Below are positions 1 through 8,280 of a stretch of 64,000 nucleotides of DNA, piece by piece. The notes below the pieces were generated by a model that worked only from the letters and a program-made list of their open reading frames with translations, made no database searches and was not told where the DNA came from. This stretch comes from Paraburkholderia sartisoli (GTDB lineage: Bacteria; Pseudomonadota; Gammaproteobacteria; Burkholderiales; Burkholderiaceae), in contig NZ_FNRQ01000006.1 in NCBI RefSeq assembly GCF_900107685.1, positions 310,001 to 374,000 on the forward strand. The letters run 5' to 3'. How positions within the stretch are numbered: position 1 is the first letter of the stretch; each line of letters opens with the position of its first letter. The position numbers and the translations under genes are program-made.

Positions 1-935
1 TAAGCACCCACCATCGAGAAGTTCGGTACGGCCTCGGGGCCATATTTGGCGATCAGGTCGCTTTTCAGCTTTTCATTGACGTTATTCCCGACGCCCGTCG
101 CATAGTTGCTCGCGGTATAAGTCCCGATGACCGAGTCTGGAAAGAGATGAAGATCCGGGTCGTCAGTTTCGTTGTTCCCTATCACAATGAGCTTGCCACC
201 AAGCAAGCCACGATCACCCATTGCCTTGAGAAAACTGATGGCAGGCGTGCCCGCTGGCAGAAACATTTCGACCATGTCCGGCTTCATGTCGGCAATACGC
301 TGCGCAAAAGCGGCGTAGTCGACGGTGTTCAGCGGGACGCGGTCAGAGCGGATAACCCGGCCACCGAGCGCCGTGAACTTCTGTTTGAATGCGTCTTCGA
401 TATCGCGTCCGGCACTGTAGTCGGACACGATAGTGTAGGCAGTCTTGGCACTGCGTTTATGACCGTATTCGGCGGCAATTACGCCCGAAGTCCACATGGT
501 GGCCGCCACCCGGACGAAATAGGGTGATTGGCGGATCACCTGCGGAGACGACGCGCCGAATAGAACGGTCGGCGTTCGGGTTTCGGTAATGACAGACGAA
601 ACCGCCGATGCCTCGGGAGACAGGTAGAAACCGCCGAGCATCGATACCTTGTCTTTCAGGATCAGTTCCTGGGCGATCTCGCGTGCCGCCGCAGGGGACG
701 TACCGCCAACGTCGCGATAAATGATTTGCACGTCGCGACCGTTGACTTTGCTGCCATGCTCCTGCACGTACATTTCGATGCCTTGCCGATATTGCTTGCC
801 GGACGCCGCATAGGGACCGGAGAAGGGTCCAATCACACCGATGCGGATGACGTCGGTGGTCTCGGCACGGACAGCAAGACAGAATGCACCGATGCACACG
901 CCAATTGCCACAATCAGCATGCGGGGTTTTATCAT
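1..935 (-). CDS. Leu/Ile/Val-type ABC periplasmic substrate-binding protein (3' end outside window)
   Basis: The reverse strand is open from an ATG at 935 to the window edge, about 311 codons with the stop lying outside. The N-terminus is a signal peptide: MIKPR, a hydrophobic stretch, then a cleavage region ending VRAE. The mature part starts with IRIGVIGPFSGPYAASGKQY, the standard opening of type I periplasmic binding proteins of the branched-chain amino acid family (Peripla_BP_6). GGTSPAAAREIAQELI and the later GRDIEDAF are also typical. Such proteins feed ABC importers, and in Burkholderiales and Rhodopseudomonas many bind aromatic acids. Since it is codirectional with a Rieske oxygenase and near ring-cleavage genes, an aromatic-acid ligand is a reasonable inference, but the ligand cannot be read from sequence. 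The start is preceded by GGAGACA, a good ribosome binding site. Confidence 0.9.
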   Translation of the reverse strand, partial: MIKPRMLIVAIGVCIGAFCLAVRAETTDVIRIGVIGPFSGPYAASGKQYRQGIEMYVQEHGSKVNGRDVQIIYRDVGGTSPAAAREIAQELILKDKVSMLGGFYLSPEASAVSSVITETRTPTVLFGASSPQVIRQSPYFVRVAATMWTSGVIAAEYGHKRSAKTAYTIVSDYSAGRDIEDAFKQKFTALGGRVIRSDRVPLNTVDYAAFAQRIADMKPDMVEMFLPAGTPAISFLKAMGDRGLLGGKLIVIGNNETDDPDLHLFPDSVIGTYTASNYATGVGNNVNEKLKSDLIAKYGPEAVPNFSMVGA

Positions 936-1021
936 GGTTGTCTCCAATATTTTTGTGCGGCCTGCATTCGCTGCAGGCCCTATAGTTGGGCCTTGTGGGG
1001 TAGGGGCCGCTTTCCGCTAAG

Positions 1022-2233
1022 TCATCGAATACTCTTCCAGACGGACTCATCCTTGACCGTATCTACGTGGGCTCGCACGCGGTGATAGTCCATTGAATCG
1101 TGTGGGAAACCCGATGAATTGCCTTCGGTTGCCTGATGTTCGCGCACAAGGTCGAGCAGTAGCCGGCGTAGTCTCACGACAGCAAGATCGCCCGAATTGA
1201 GAAACTCCTTGCTACGGTCGGCAATGGCGCCCTGACTCTCGCAGGCAGCAAAATCTTCCGTATTCAGATGGCCAAACCCGGAAAAATGCCCGCGCATCAT
1301 CATTCCGCGATCCTGGCCCCAGCGGTTTGCCGCCCCGCCCGTCCCTGGCGGAAAATCGTCCGGATTTTCAGCCGGGTTTTGCAGCGACGGGGACAATGGC
1401 CTGTGCGGGTTATAACGCACCAACCAATGGAACGTATTTTCGTCGTCGATCGGCGTAGACATAATTGTTAGCCGATCTCCTTCATTATTCTCATCAGGGC
1501 AAATGAAGCTGTACCACGGCAGCACGTATTCATTGATTCTCAGATGCTTCTTTCCGCCAGCCGCGTTGCGAATTGCCGCATAGCGGTAGCCACCCGCCGT
1601 TTCGTCGAAATCGTAGACAGGCGCCATGTCGTCGGTCGTCGCGCCGAGACGCGCCTGCTGGATCCAGGCCTGATGGAGAATCCCGACGTGGGCTGAATCC
1701 ATTCCACCCTCCACATCCTGAACCCAGTTGCAGTTGACGAGTTGCTTCGATACATAAACCTGATCGTCCGGTAAGCTGTTGAATTCGAACTCCGGAAACG
1801 GTTTGGGCTGACCTTTGCCGATCCATACCCACACCACGCCCGCCGCTTCTCGTACCGAATAGTGATTAAGCGGGACTTTCTTGCAGAAGGCCGCGGCGTT
1901 TACCGGTTCGGTCGGCACCTCGACCACCTCGCCCGTCACGCTGTACTTCCATCCGTGATAAATGCAACGCAATGCGTTGTCCTCATTACGCGCGAGCAGC
2001 AAGGACGCGCCGCGATGCGGACATTTCTCGTCGAAAAATCCCAAGCGACCGTCCGTCGAACGAAACGCTACGAAATCCTCGCCCAGCAGCCGTACCTTGA
2101 GTGGCGCGCCATCAGCCACGAGTTTCTGTGAAAGCGCAACGGGAAACCAGAAGTTGTTACGAAGCATCTGGCCCATTGGTGCGCCGTTCTCGATCCGGCA
2201 AAGCAATTCGTTTTGCTCGCGTGTAAGTGACAT
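1022..2233 (-). CDS. Rieske [2Fe-2S] aromatic ring oxygenase, phthalate-dioxygenase type, alpha subunit
   Basis: A 403-residue terminal oxygenase. The Rieske centre is visible as CPHRGA followed by CIYHGW (Cys-x-His and Cys-x2-His), which binds the 2Fe-2S cluster. The C-terminal catalytic domain has NWVQDVEGGMDSAHVGILH, the mononuclear iron region of the phthalate dioxygenase/vanillate demethylase group. Members hydroxylate or O-demethylate aromatic acids using electrons from a separate reductase; no reductase gene is in the window, so it must be supplied from elsewhere. I chose the ATG at 2233 because GGAG lies six bases upstream and the protein then starts MSLTREQNELLCRIENG, normal for the family; an upstream in-frame start at 2341 would add 36 atypical residues. 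It probably makes the ring-cleavage substrate for the divergent operon; the substrate is not determined. Confidence 0.9.
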   Translation of the reverse strand: MSLTREQNELLCRIENGAPMGQMLRNNFWFPVALSQKLVADGAPLKVRLLGEDFVAFRSTDGRLGFFDEKCPHRGASLLLARNEDNALRCIYHGWKYSVTGEVVEVPTEPVNAAAFCKKVPLNHYSVREAAGVVWVWIGKGQPKPFPEFEFNSLPDDQVYVSKQLVNCNWVQDVEGGMDSAHVGILHQAWIQQARLGATTDDMAPVYDFDETAGGYRYAAIRNAAGGKKHLRINEYVLPWYSFICPDENNEGDRLTIMSTPIDDENTFHWLVRYNPHRPLSPSLQNPAENPDDFPPGTGGAANRWGQDRGMMMRGHFSGFGHLNTEDFAACESQGAIADRSKEFLNSGDLAVVRLRRLLLDLVREHQATEGNSSGFPHDSMDYHRVRAHVDTVKDESVWKSIR

Positions 2234-2661
2234 TTCAATTCTCCGAAGTAAGGGCGTCTGCCTGAGGTAGGCGCGAGGTGTGGAAATGGCCGCAGGAAAG
2301 TGAGTACTTGCAGTAGTCCTGTTGGCCAGCATTTGCGCCAATGTTGTAATGACGAACCGTGTTTGTCAATAGCAAATCTCCCATCCGGGGCCAGGGACAA
2401 CCCGTCCACTGCGAGCGATGAGGAGCTCCGTGCTATACGAACGCGCGGTGTCAAAGCGGGAAATCGACGATGGGAAATGCGCGGGCGAGCGTCACCCAGC
2501 GGGGTTGCGCAGTTTAGAAAAATGGAGACGTATCAGCGCAAAAGCCGGACGCCCCTCGGGCGCCCGACCTCTAATGAAAGGACGGAGGAAAAGCAGAACA
2601 GCGAGATACGTTGATCTAAAAGAAAGAAGCAAAACGAATCAATTTGGCGGAGTGGCCGCTC
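2234..2661. other. 428-bp gap between the oxygenase and dehydrogenase genes
   Basis: No gene is supported here. Short ORFs in all frames have poor composition and no ribosome binding site. Both flanking genes run leftward, so the gap presumably holds the promoter of the Rieske oxygenase/binding-protein unit; I could not pick a convincing -35/-10 pair. Confidence 0.4.
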
Positions 2662-3471
2662 TCAAGCGATACGAAAGCCATCTTTGAACGCGGCAAGTGC
2701 TTCCTGCGCCATTGGCATTTCGCATCCAGCCTGTTCAGCCAGGTCGAGCAGTGCGCGCAAATCTTTTATCATGTTCCGCGCGGAAAGCGCAGGGAACAGA
2801 CCGTTAGCGATATCGGCCGCAAAATTACGACGAATCGACGAATCGGCGCCGCTTCCCGATAGAGATTCAACGACACGAAGCGGATCGAGCCCTGACTTTT
2901 TTGCGTATCGCAATGTTTCAGCCCATGCGGCTACAGTCGAGCAGACAATCGCCTGGTTGCAGGATTTGGCTAATTGGCCGAGTCCGCACGAACCCATGTG
3001 CTCGATTCGGTTTGCAAAAGACCTGATCCATACGGAAACCTGTTCCACATTGGCTGCGTCACCACCGATCCAGACTGACAGGCGCCCGTCTTCCGCAACC
3101 TGAGCCCCTCCAGAGACCGGTGCGTCGAGATATCGGAGACCAAGCGCGCCGGCTCTTGTCTCGAACTCGCGAGCAAGGTCAGGATGAAGGGTCGAGTGAT
3201 CGACGATGAAGGTACCGGGACGGGCAGACGTTGCGACCCCGTCGTCGCCGAAGAGTACGTGATCCACGGCGTGAGCATCGGGTACGCAGAGAAACACGGC
3301 TTCCACGTCACGCACCGCGGCAGCGGGAGTGGCACAAGCGCGCTGGTCGGTAACCGACTGTATCTGGGCAGGATCAATGTCCCATAGGGAAACCTCATGC
3401 CCCGCCTTGATCAACCGAAGTGCCATCGGCTTGCCGATGCGGCCAAAGCCGATCCATGCCAGTCGACTCAT
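2662..3471 (-). CDS. 3-hydroxyisobutyrate dehydrogenase family NAD(P)-dependent oxidoreductase
   Basis: A 269-residue beta-hydroxyacid dehydrogenase. The N-terminal Rossmann motif is WIGFGRIGKPMALRLIKAGH (GxGxxG-like, with R replacing the usual middle residue). The family substrate signature appears as DAPVSGGAQVAEDGRLSVWI and the catalytic lysine region as GQLAKSCNQAI. Relatives oxidise 3-hydroxyisobutyrate, tartronate semialdehyde or related hydroxy acids. The start at 3471 has AGGAG upstream; a longer in-frame version beginning at 3507 is less likely. It lies 45 bp after the IclR gene in the same direction, so it is probably part of this aromatic regulon, perhaps reducing or oxidising a ring-cleavage product, but the true substrate is unknown. 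Confidence 0.85.
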   Translation of the reverse strand: MSRLAWIGFGRIGKPMALRLIKAGHEVSLWDIDPAQIQSVTDQRACATPAAAVRDVEAVFLCVPDAHAVDHVLFGDDGVATSARPGTFIVDHSTLHPDLAREFETRAGALGLRYLDAPVSGGAQVAEDGRLSVWIGGDAANVEQVSVWIRSFANRIEHMGSCGLGQLAKSCNQAIVCSTVAAWAETLRYAKKSGLDPLRVVESLSGSGADSSIRRNFAADIANGLFPALSARNMIKDLRALLDLAEQAGCEMPMAQEALAAFKDGFRIA

Positions 3472-3516
3472 GTCCTTCTCCTCTAACGCAGCCGTTGCAC
3501 ATCGCATCCAGGAATT

Positions 3517-4290
3517 TCAGCGAGATGATACCTCTGGCGCCGCATGAGCTCCGCCAATTTTCGCGGAAAGACGGGAGGCCGAATCCTTGAGCGCTTGCAA
3601 ATGAAGGCGTGACTTGAACATGCGCGAAGGTCCGAGTATCGAAATAGTTGCAGCGATTTGTCCACTGTAATCGAACACCGGCGCCGCCACGCTGACAAAC
3701 CCCTCAAGCATGACGGGCGATGACAACGGCGTGGTCGAGTAGCCATTTTTCCGTATCTTTTTGATATCAGCGTCGAATTGAGCATCGTCATGGAGCTTCT
3801 GCTCCGCGATAAGCCCGGCCATGTCCGGCTCGTCGCGCCATGTAAGAAACGCATAGCCAACCGCGGTACGTAACGGGAATACGTAACCGATGCGAACAGC
3901 GAGCGCGCCTTGATACGTACCGTCCGCCTTCACGGCAATGACAGGCCCCCGATTTCCCCAGACGCAGACAAAGCAAGCGAAATCTGTCGCGGAGCTAAGC
4001 GCCGCAACTTCGGGGGGCGCTACGGCGACGACGTCCACTTGACGGATAGCCGACAGCCCCAACTGAAATGCGAACGTGCCAAGGCCGTACAAACCGGTCG
4101 CGGGATCCTGAGCAACCAGGCCTTCGCGCGCAAAACTGACGAGATACGTATAAGCCTTGCTGGCCGGCATACCCGCTCTGGCGGCGAGCGTGCTCAGTTG
4201 AAGTGGACCATCGGCCGCTTCGAGCACCTTGATCAGAAGAAATCCGACTTCGATCGATTGAATTCGACGTTCCCTACGCCCTTCAACCAT
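3517..4290 (-). CDS. IclR-family transcriptional regulator
   Basis: A 257-residue IclR regulator. An N-terminal winged helix-turn-helix covers roughly residues 10-70 (QSIEVGFLLIKVLEAADGPL, LSTLAARAGMPASKAYTYL). The C-terminal effector-binding domain includes GLGTFAFQLG, RTAVGYAFL and a run ending SVAAPVFDYSGQIAATISI, all family hallmarks. IclR proteins commonly control aromatic-acid catabolism, binding a pathway metabolite. It is divergent from the RidA/LigJ/RraA/LigB operon and leads the leftward dehydrogenase gene, so it most likely regulates both arms from the 4291-4842 region. AGGTGA precedes the ATG. Confidence 0.92.
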   Translation of the reverse strand: MVEGRRERRIQSIEVGFLLIKVLEAADGPLQLSTLAARAGMPASKAYTYLVSFAREGLVAQDPATGLYGLGTFAFQLGLSAIRQVDVVAVAPPEVAALSSATDFACFVCVWGNRGPVIAVKADGTYQGALAVRIGYVFPLRTAVGYAFLTWRDEPDMAGLIAEQKLHDDAQFDADIKKIRKNGYSTTPLSSPVMLEGFVSVAAPVFDYSGQIAATISILGPSRMFKSRLHLQALKDSASRLSAKIGGAHAAPEVSSR

Positions 4291-4842
4291 TAATCACCTC
4301 TTTGCTCCATGACGGTTGCAACTCGCCTGCCCCCGCAGTCCCATTTGCCGGGTTTTCGATAGGCAGACGTAGACCAACTCGCCGTTGTTAACGTTAAATG
4401 AACCGGCTCAATGCTGACATGCAGCCGGGTCGCCAGTGTAGCGCGATATGAACGCAGGAAGTTTGCTCCTAGTTGTATGACCGGTGGCGAGCCGCAAACC
4501 ACCTGCCTGCAGGCGGCATCCTTCCACTGCGAGTGCTTCACTTCGCACCCGCCCGAACCGCCAAGCGAGACCTACCGCCGGTGCGAATTTGCTCATTGAC
4601 GAATGTCATTTGCCATTGTAGCATTCCTCCATGGTCGATACATGGACCGCGCCGGCCGAATCGAACTCGACGACAGTGCTGGTCGCCAATAGATTGCCGA
4701 CGCGTAAAACATTTCCACTGTGGCCGATCTCACGGGCGTGGAGTTGGTACCAAGTATTAAATTCGTATAACTAATAATTAGTTTACCGATATGTCTGACG
4801 CGAGACGCACGGGAAAACTTATAAATTCGGAAGGAGACAATT
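4291..4842. promoter_or_regulatory. Divergent control region of the aromatic locus, with a palindrome at 4769-4783
   Basis: The 552-bp gap separates the leftward IclR gene from the rightward catabolic operon. The part next to the operon is markedly AT-rich and holds a perfect inverted repeat AACTAA-TAA-TTAGTT at 4769-4783, about 60 bp before the first gene: a plausible IclR operator. A TAACGTTA octamer occurs at 4390-4397. No gene in the gap is supported. The assignment as operator is inference. Confidence 0.5.
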
Positions 4843-5235
4843 GTGACAATGCGCCGTACCCGGTCGTTGGAAATTCATGGCGTTACTCACGGCGGCGCAC
4901 CGATCCCAATGGGTGCGCGCGTCGGCAACGTGCTGTATTCATCGGGTATTCCCGGCAAGGATCCCGCCACCGATTCGCTGCCTGACGATATCGCCTCGCA
5001 GGCCCGTTTCGCATTCGAAAACATGCAAGCACTGTTGACAGCCGGCGGCTCGACGCTCGACCACCTGGTCCGCATGACCGTCTATATCAAGGACAACAGC
5101 GTGCGTGCTGCCGTCAACGACGTGTGGCTGCGCTGTTTCCCCGACCCGCACGACCGCCCCGCGCGGCACACGCTCGTCTACGACCTGCCCGGCGGCATGC
5201 TGGTGCAGCTTGAAGTGGTCGCCATTATTCCGTGA
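4843..5235 (+). CDS. RidA/YjgF/UK114 family protein
   Basis: A 130-residue RidA-family protein. Visible features are GNVLYSSGIPGKDPATDSL near the N-terminus, FAFENMQALLTAGGSTLDHL, VRMTVYIKD and the closing LVQLEVVAIIP. RidA trimers hydrolyse reactive enamines/imines; some members in aromatic clusters act as aminomuconate deaminases. It begins with GTG at 4843, with AAGGAG about six bases upstream; the ATG at 4849 is a less well spaced alternative. It is the first gene of the rightward operon, 13 bp before the hydratase. Its role here is unclear because no nitrogenous intermediate is obvious. Confidence 0.9.
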   Translation: MTMRRTRSLEIHGVTHGGAPIPMGARVGNVLYSSGIPGKDPATDSLPDDIASQARFAFENMQALLTAGGSTLDHLVRMTVYIKDNSVRAAVNDVWLRCFPDPHDRPARHTLVYDLPGGMLVQLEVVAIIP

Positions 5236-5248
5236 GGAGAACCCCGCA

Positions 5249-6244
5249 ATGCCAAAGATTATCGATTCGCACGCACATGTCGTTGTACCGCAGGAAAGCT
5301 ATCGCTACATGGCCGAGCTCGTCGGCAACCGCGGCAATCCGAGCAGCGCCCCCAATCTGTCCGACAAGGCCGTGCGCGACGCGGGCCAGTCGATCATCGA
5401 CATCATGGATGAGGTCGGCACCGATATCCAGTTCCTGTCACCGCGTCCCTATATGCAGATGCATTCGGTCAAACCCTCCAAAGTGACCGCGCTGTGGACG
5501 CAACACATGAACGACCTGGTTTTCCGTACTGTGCAAATGTTTCCGAAACGTTTTCGAGCGGTCGCAGGCCTTCCGCAGTTCCGCGACACCTCGCCGGTGA
5601 ACTGTCTCGACGAACTTGAATTCCGTGTGAAGGAGCAGGGTTTCATTGGTTGCCTGCTGAATCCGGATCCGACCGAAGGCGAAGGTCCATCGATGCCGGG
5701 GCTGGGAGAGGATTTCTGGTATCCGTTGTACGACAAACTCTGCGAACTGGATATTCCAGCACTCATACATTCGGCCGGCAGTTGCCAGTCGCGAGAAAGC
5801 TACACGATGAAGTTCATCAACGAGGAAAGCAACGCGATCGTGTCGCTTGTCAATTCTGATGTATTCGAACGCTTCCCGAACCTGAAGCTGATCGTGCCGC
5901 ACGGCGGTGGTGCAATTCCCTATCACATGGGACGTTTCCGCGCGTGGTCCGTACGCAAGGGCGGCGAGTATTTCGACGATCGCCTGAAGCGCCTGTGGTT
6001 TGATACCTGCACGTATGACAAGCATGCGCTCGAACTACTATTTAAGAACATAGGCCCTGATCGCGTGCTGTTCGCGACGGAAAACCCCGGCACCGGCAGC
6101 ACGCCCGATCCGAAAACGGGCCGTGCATTCGATGACCTGAAGCCAGTAATCGAGAGCATCGAGTTCCTGACCGAGCAAGACCGCGAGAACGTGTTCGAAT
6201 GCAATTGCGCGCGTCTCTATACGCACTTCAAGAACTATAAGTAA
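5249..6244 (+). CDS. Amidohydrolase-superfamily 4-oxalomesaconate hydratase-like enzyme (LigJ type)
   Basis: A 331-residue metal-dependent enzyme of the amidohydrolase_2 group. Metal ligands are suggested by IDSHAHV at the N-terminus, IPALIHSAG and LIVPHGGGAIPYHMGR. The C-terminal block RVLFATENPGTGSTPDP-KTG, followed by CNCARLY, closely resembles LigJ, which hydrates 4-oxalomesaconate to 4-carboxy-4-hydroxy-2-oxoadipate in protocatechuate 4,5-cleavage and gallate pathways. Start at 5249 has GAGGAG nearby; in-frame sequence upstream overlaps the RidA gene and is not needed. The downstream aldolase-like and dioxygenase genes are the expected partners, which strengthens the call. A related decarboxylase of the same superfamily is the main alternative. 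Confidence 0.8.
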   Translation: MPKIIDSHAHVVVPQESYRYMAELVGNRGNPSSAPNLSDKAVRDAGQSIIDIMDEVGTDIQFLSPRPYMQMHSVKPSKVTALWTQHMNDLVFRTVQMFPKRFRAVAGLPQFRDTSPVNCLDELEFRVKEQGFIGCLLNPDPTEGEGPSMPGLGEDFWYPLYDKLCELDIPALIHSAGSCQSRESYTMKFINEESNAIVSLVNSDVFERFPNLKLIVPHGGGAIPYHMGRFRAWSVRKGGEYFDDRLKRLWFDTCTYDKHALELLFKNIGPDRVLFATENPGTGSTPDPKTGRAFDDLKPVIESIEFLTEQDRENVFECNCARLYTHFKNYK

Positions 6245-6254
6245 GGATGCTGCG

Positions 6255-6983
6255 ATGAATGCCCAACAGTCAGCGCCAGCGCTCGGAGTACGCACGTCTA
6301 GCGACACTGCACTCTCCGCGCTCGTCGCACGGCTTGCGAAGCTGGACACCTGTGTCGTGTCGGATGCGCTCGACCGGCTTGGACTGCGCGGTGTCGCATT
6401 CGGCTTGCGCCGTCTCGCAGGCACACGTCGTTTCGCAGGTCGCGCGATCACCGTGACACTCGGGCCTGCGGAAGGCAGCACGTCGCCCCGTCATTTGTGT
6501 ACGGCCGCGGTCGATATGGGCGGCGTGGGCGATGTGATCGTAATCGAGCATCATGCGCACCAGGAAGCCGCCGGTTGGGGCGGGATTCTGTCCTACGCGG
6601 CGAATCGCAATGGCATCGAGGGCGTGATCGTCGATGGCATGTGCCGCGATATCGACGAAGCGGCCGAACTCGATTTTCAGGTGATCGGCACGGGCGCGGT
6701 GCCTGCCACCGCACGGGCGCGGGTCATGGAGATCGCGTGTCAGGACCCGATCGTCGTGCGCGGCATTCGCGTGTATCCCGGTGATTTTGTGCTCGCGGAT
6801 CGAAGCGGGGTGGTGTTTCTGAAGGCCGATCACGCAGCGGAAATACTCGAGCTGGCCGAATCGCTCGCGGCTCGTGAGCGTCAGATGATCGAACGCCTGA
6901 AAAACGGCGAACCGGTCAGCATGGTGATGGGGCAGCAATATGAAAACATGTTGAGCGACAACGCATCGAGGAACAAAGGATGA
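6255..6983 (+). CDS. RraA-like 4-carboxy-4-hydroxy-2-oxoadipate (CHA) aldolase, paralogue 1
   Basis: A 242-residue member of the RraA/HMG-CHA aldolase family. Family motifs are DTCVVSDALDRLGLRG, the glycine-rich QEAAGWGGILSYAA, GVIVDGMCRD (with the Arg-Asp pair used in catalysis and metal binding) and GDFVLADRSGVVFL. Of the three neighbouring paralogues it keeps the most canonical VDGxxRD motif and is the best candidate for the true CHA aldolase, which splits the hydratase product into pyruvate and oxaloacetate. It lies 10 bp after the LigJ-like gene and overlaps the next gene by four bases. Confidence 0.82.
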   Translation: MNAQQSAPALGVRTSSDTALSALVARLAKLDTCVVSDALDRLGLRGVAFGLRRLAGTRRFAGRAITVTLGPAEGSTSPRHLCTAAVDMGGVGDVIVIEHHAHQEAAGWGGILSYAANRNGIEGVIVDGMCRDIDEAAELDFQVIGTGAVPATARARVMEIACQDPIVVRGIRVYPGDFVLADRSGVVFLKADHAAEILELAESLAARERQMIERLKNGEPVSMVMGQQYENMLSDNASRNKG

Positions 6984-7636
6984 CCAATTCAGCCATTTCC
7001 CAGTTGAGCTGCATGGATACGACAACGATCTCCGACGCACTCGACAAGCTGGGCATCGCAGGCCAATGCCTTGGTATCGGGCCGCTTGATCCGGCATGCC
7101 GTCTTGCCGGTCCCGCTTTTACCGTGCGTTATATGCCGTGCGGCGTGCACGGTGGCACCGTCGGCGACTACATCGACGATCTGCCTGAAGGCACCGTAAT
7201 CGTGCTCGACAACCAGCAGCGGCTCGATGCTACCGTGTGGGGCGACATTCTGACGACCGTCGCAAGCCGCAAGCGGCTTGGCGGCACCGTGATCGACGGT
7301 GTTTGCCGCGACGCACCTCGTGCGATCGACGTGAAGTATCCGGTCTTCTCACGCGGCAGCTACATGCGCACGGGGAAGGACCGTGTGGCGGTAGACGCCG
7401 TGCAATGCAGCGTGTCGATCGGTGGTGTGCGCATCGATCCAGGCGACCTGCTGGTCGGGGATCGGGATGGTGTGGTGGCGATACCGAAAGCGCGTATCGA
7501 ACAGGTCGCAGAAGTCGCGCAATATATCGACGAAGCGGAAAACCACATACGCGATGCGGTGGAGCGGGGCGAACGGCTCGATGAAGTGCGCAAGCGCCAG
7601 CGCTATCACTCGCTGCAAACGCGGGAGACATCATGA
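6980..7636 (+). CDS. RraA-like aldolase family protein, paralogue 2
   Basis: A 218-residue RraA-family protein starting inside the stop of the previous gene (ATGA overlap). It opens MDTTTISDALDKLGIAGQ and has GTVIDGVCRDAPRAID (Arg-Asp pair kept) and GDLLVGDRDGVVAIP. Its divergence from paralogue 1 shows that this is not a recent duplication. It could be a second aldolase or oxaloacetate decarboxylase, both known activities of the fold, or a partner subunit in a mixed trimer. The specific role is not known. Confidence 0.8.
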   Translation: MTNSAISQLSCMDTTTISDALDKLGIAGQCLGIGPLDPACRLAGPAFTVRYMPCGVHGGTVGDYIDDLPEGTVIVLDNQQRLDATVWGDILTTVASRKRLGGTVIDGVCRDAPRAIDVKYPVFSRGSYMRTGKDRVAVDAVQCSVSIGGVRIDPGDLLVGDRDGVVAIPKARIEQVAEVAQYIDEAENHIRDAVERGERLDEVRKRQRYHSLQTRETS

Positions 7637-8271
7637 ACGAAGCGTTCAGTGTGGCGCTGCTCGACGCAGCGCGCCGGCTCGGCTCAGCGACGCTGCACGA
7701 AGCGGGCGGGAAGGTCGGCGCCTTGCCATCGTCGATCAAACCGCTTGATCCGCATTGGCGCATCGCTGCGCCGGCGTTCACTGTCGCAGGCCCTGCGCTC
7801 GATAATCTGTGGTTACATCGAGCCATCTATGCGGCACCAGAACGCGCGGTACTCGTGCACGAATGCGGCGGCTATGCGGAAAGCGGCTACTGGGGCGGTG
7901 TGATGGCGAACGCGGCGATCGCGCGCGGCCTTGCCGGGCTTGTCACCGAAGGCGGCGCACGCGACGTCGAAGAGTTGCGCACACTGGATTTTGTGGTTTG
8001 CTCGGCAAATATCTGCATCCGCGGCACAGGCAAGCGCAGTGATGGCGCGGGAACGTTAGGGCGCTCGGTGCGAATCGGAGAGGTAATCGTGTACACCGGC
8101 GATCTGGTGGTCGCCGATGCCGACGGCGTGGTCGTGCTGCCTGTTGCCGACGCGGCCCATATCGTCGCGAAGGGTATCGAGCGAGAAGCGAAGGAAAAGG
8201 ACATCATCGCAAGAATCAAGCGTGGCGAACGCTCGCTCGATATCTACGGCCTGCCGGAAAATCCGCAATAG
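7633..8271 (+). CDS. RraA-like aldolase family protein, paralogue 3 (altered active-site motif)
   Basis: A 212-residue RraA-family protein, again coupled by an ATGA overlap. LGSATLHEAGGKVGALPSSI replaces the usual SDALD opening and GLVTEGGARDVEEL replaces the VDGxxRD motif: Asp-Gly has become Glu-Gly, while the Arg-Asp pair remains. GDLVVADADGVVVLP is normal. The altered N-terminus and motif suggest a different substrate or a non-catalytic partner. It is followed nine bases later by the dioxygenase gene with AGGAGG in between. Confidence 0.78.
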   Translation: MNEAFSVALLDAARRLGSATLHEAGGKVGALPSSIKPLDPHWRIAAPAFTVAGPALDNLWLHRAIYAAPERAVLVHECGGYAESGYWGGVMANAAIARGLAGLVTEGGARDVEELRTLDFVVCSANICIRGTGKRSDGAGTLGRSVRIGEVIVYTGDLVVADADGVVVLPVADAAHIVAKGIEREAKEKDIIARIKRGERSLDIYGLPENPQ

Positions 8272-8280
8272 GAGGCCGCA

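Noticed and set aside
457..1050. 197-codon reverse ORF at the left edge
   Set aside because: It lies in another frame of the binding-protein gene; that gene's own frame gives a clear signal peptide and periplasmic-binding-protein motifs.
4390..4397. TAACGTTA site as a member of the importer 2 LacI regulon
   Set aside because: A single octamer without the paired arrangement seen at 36289-36310; expected by chance in a 64-kb window.
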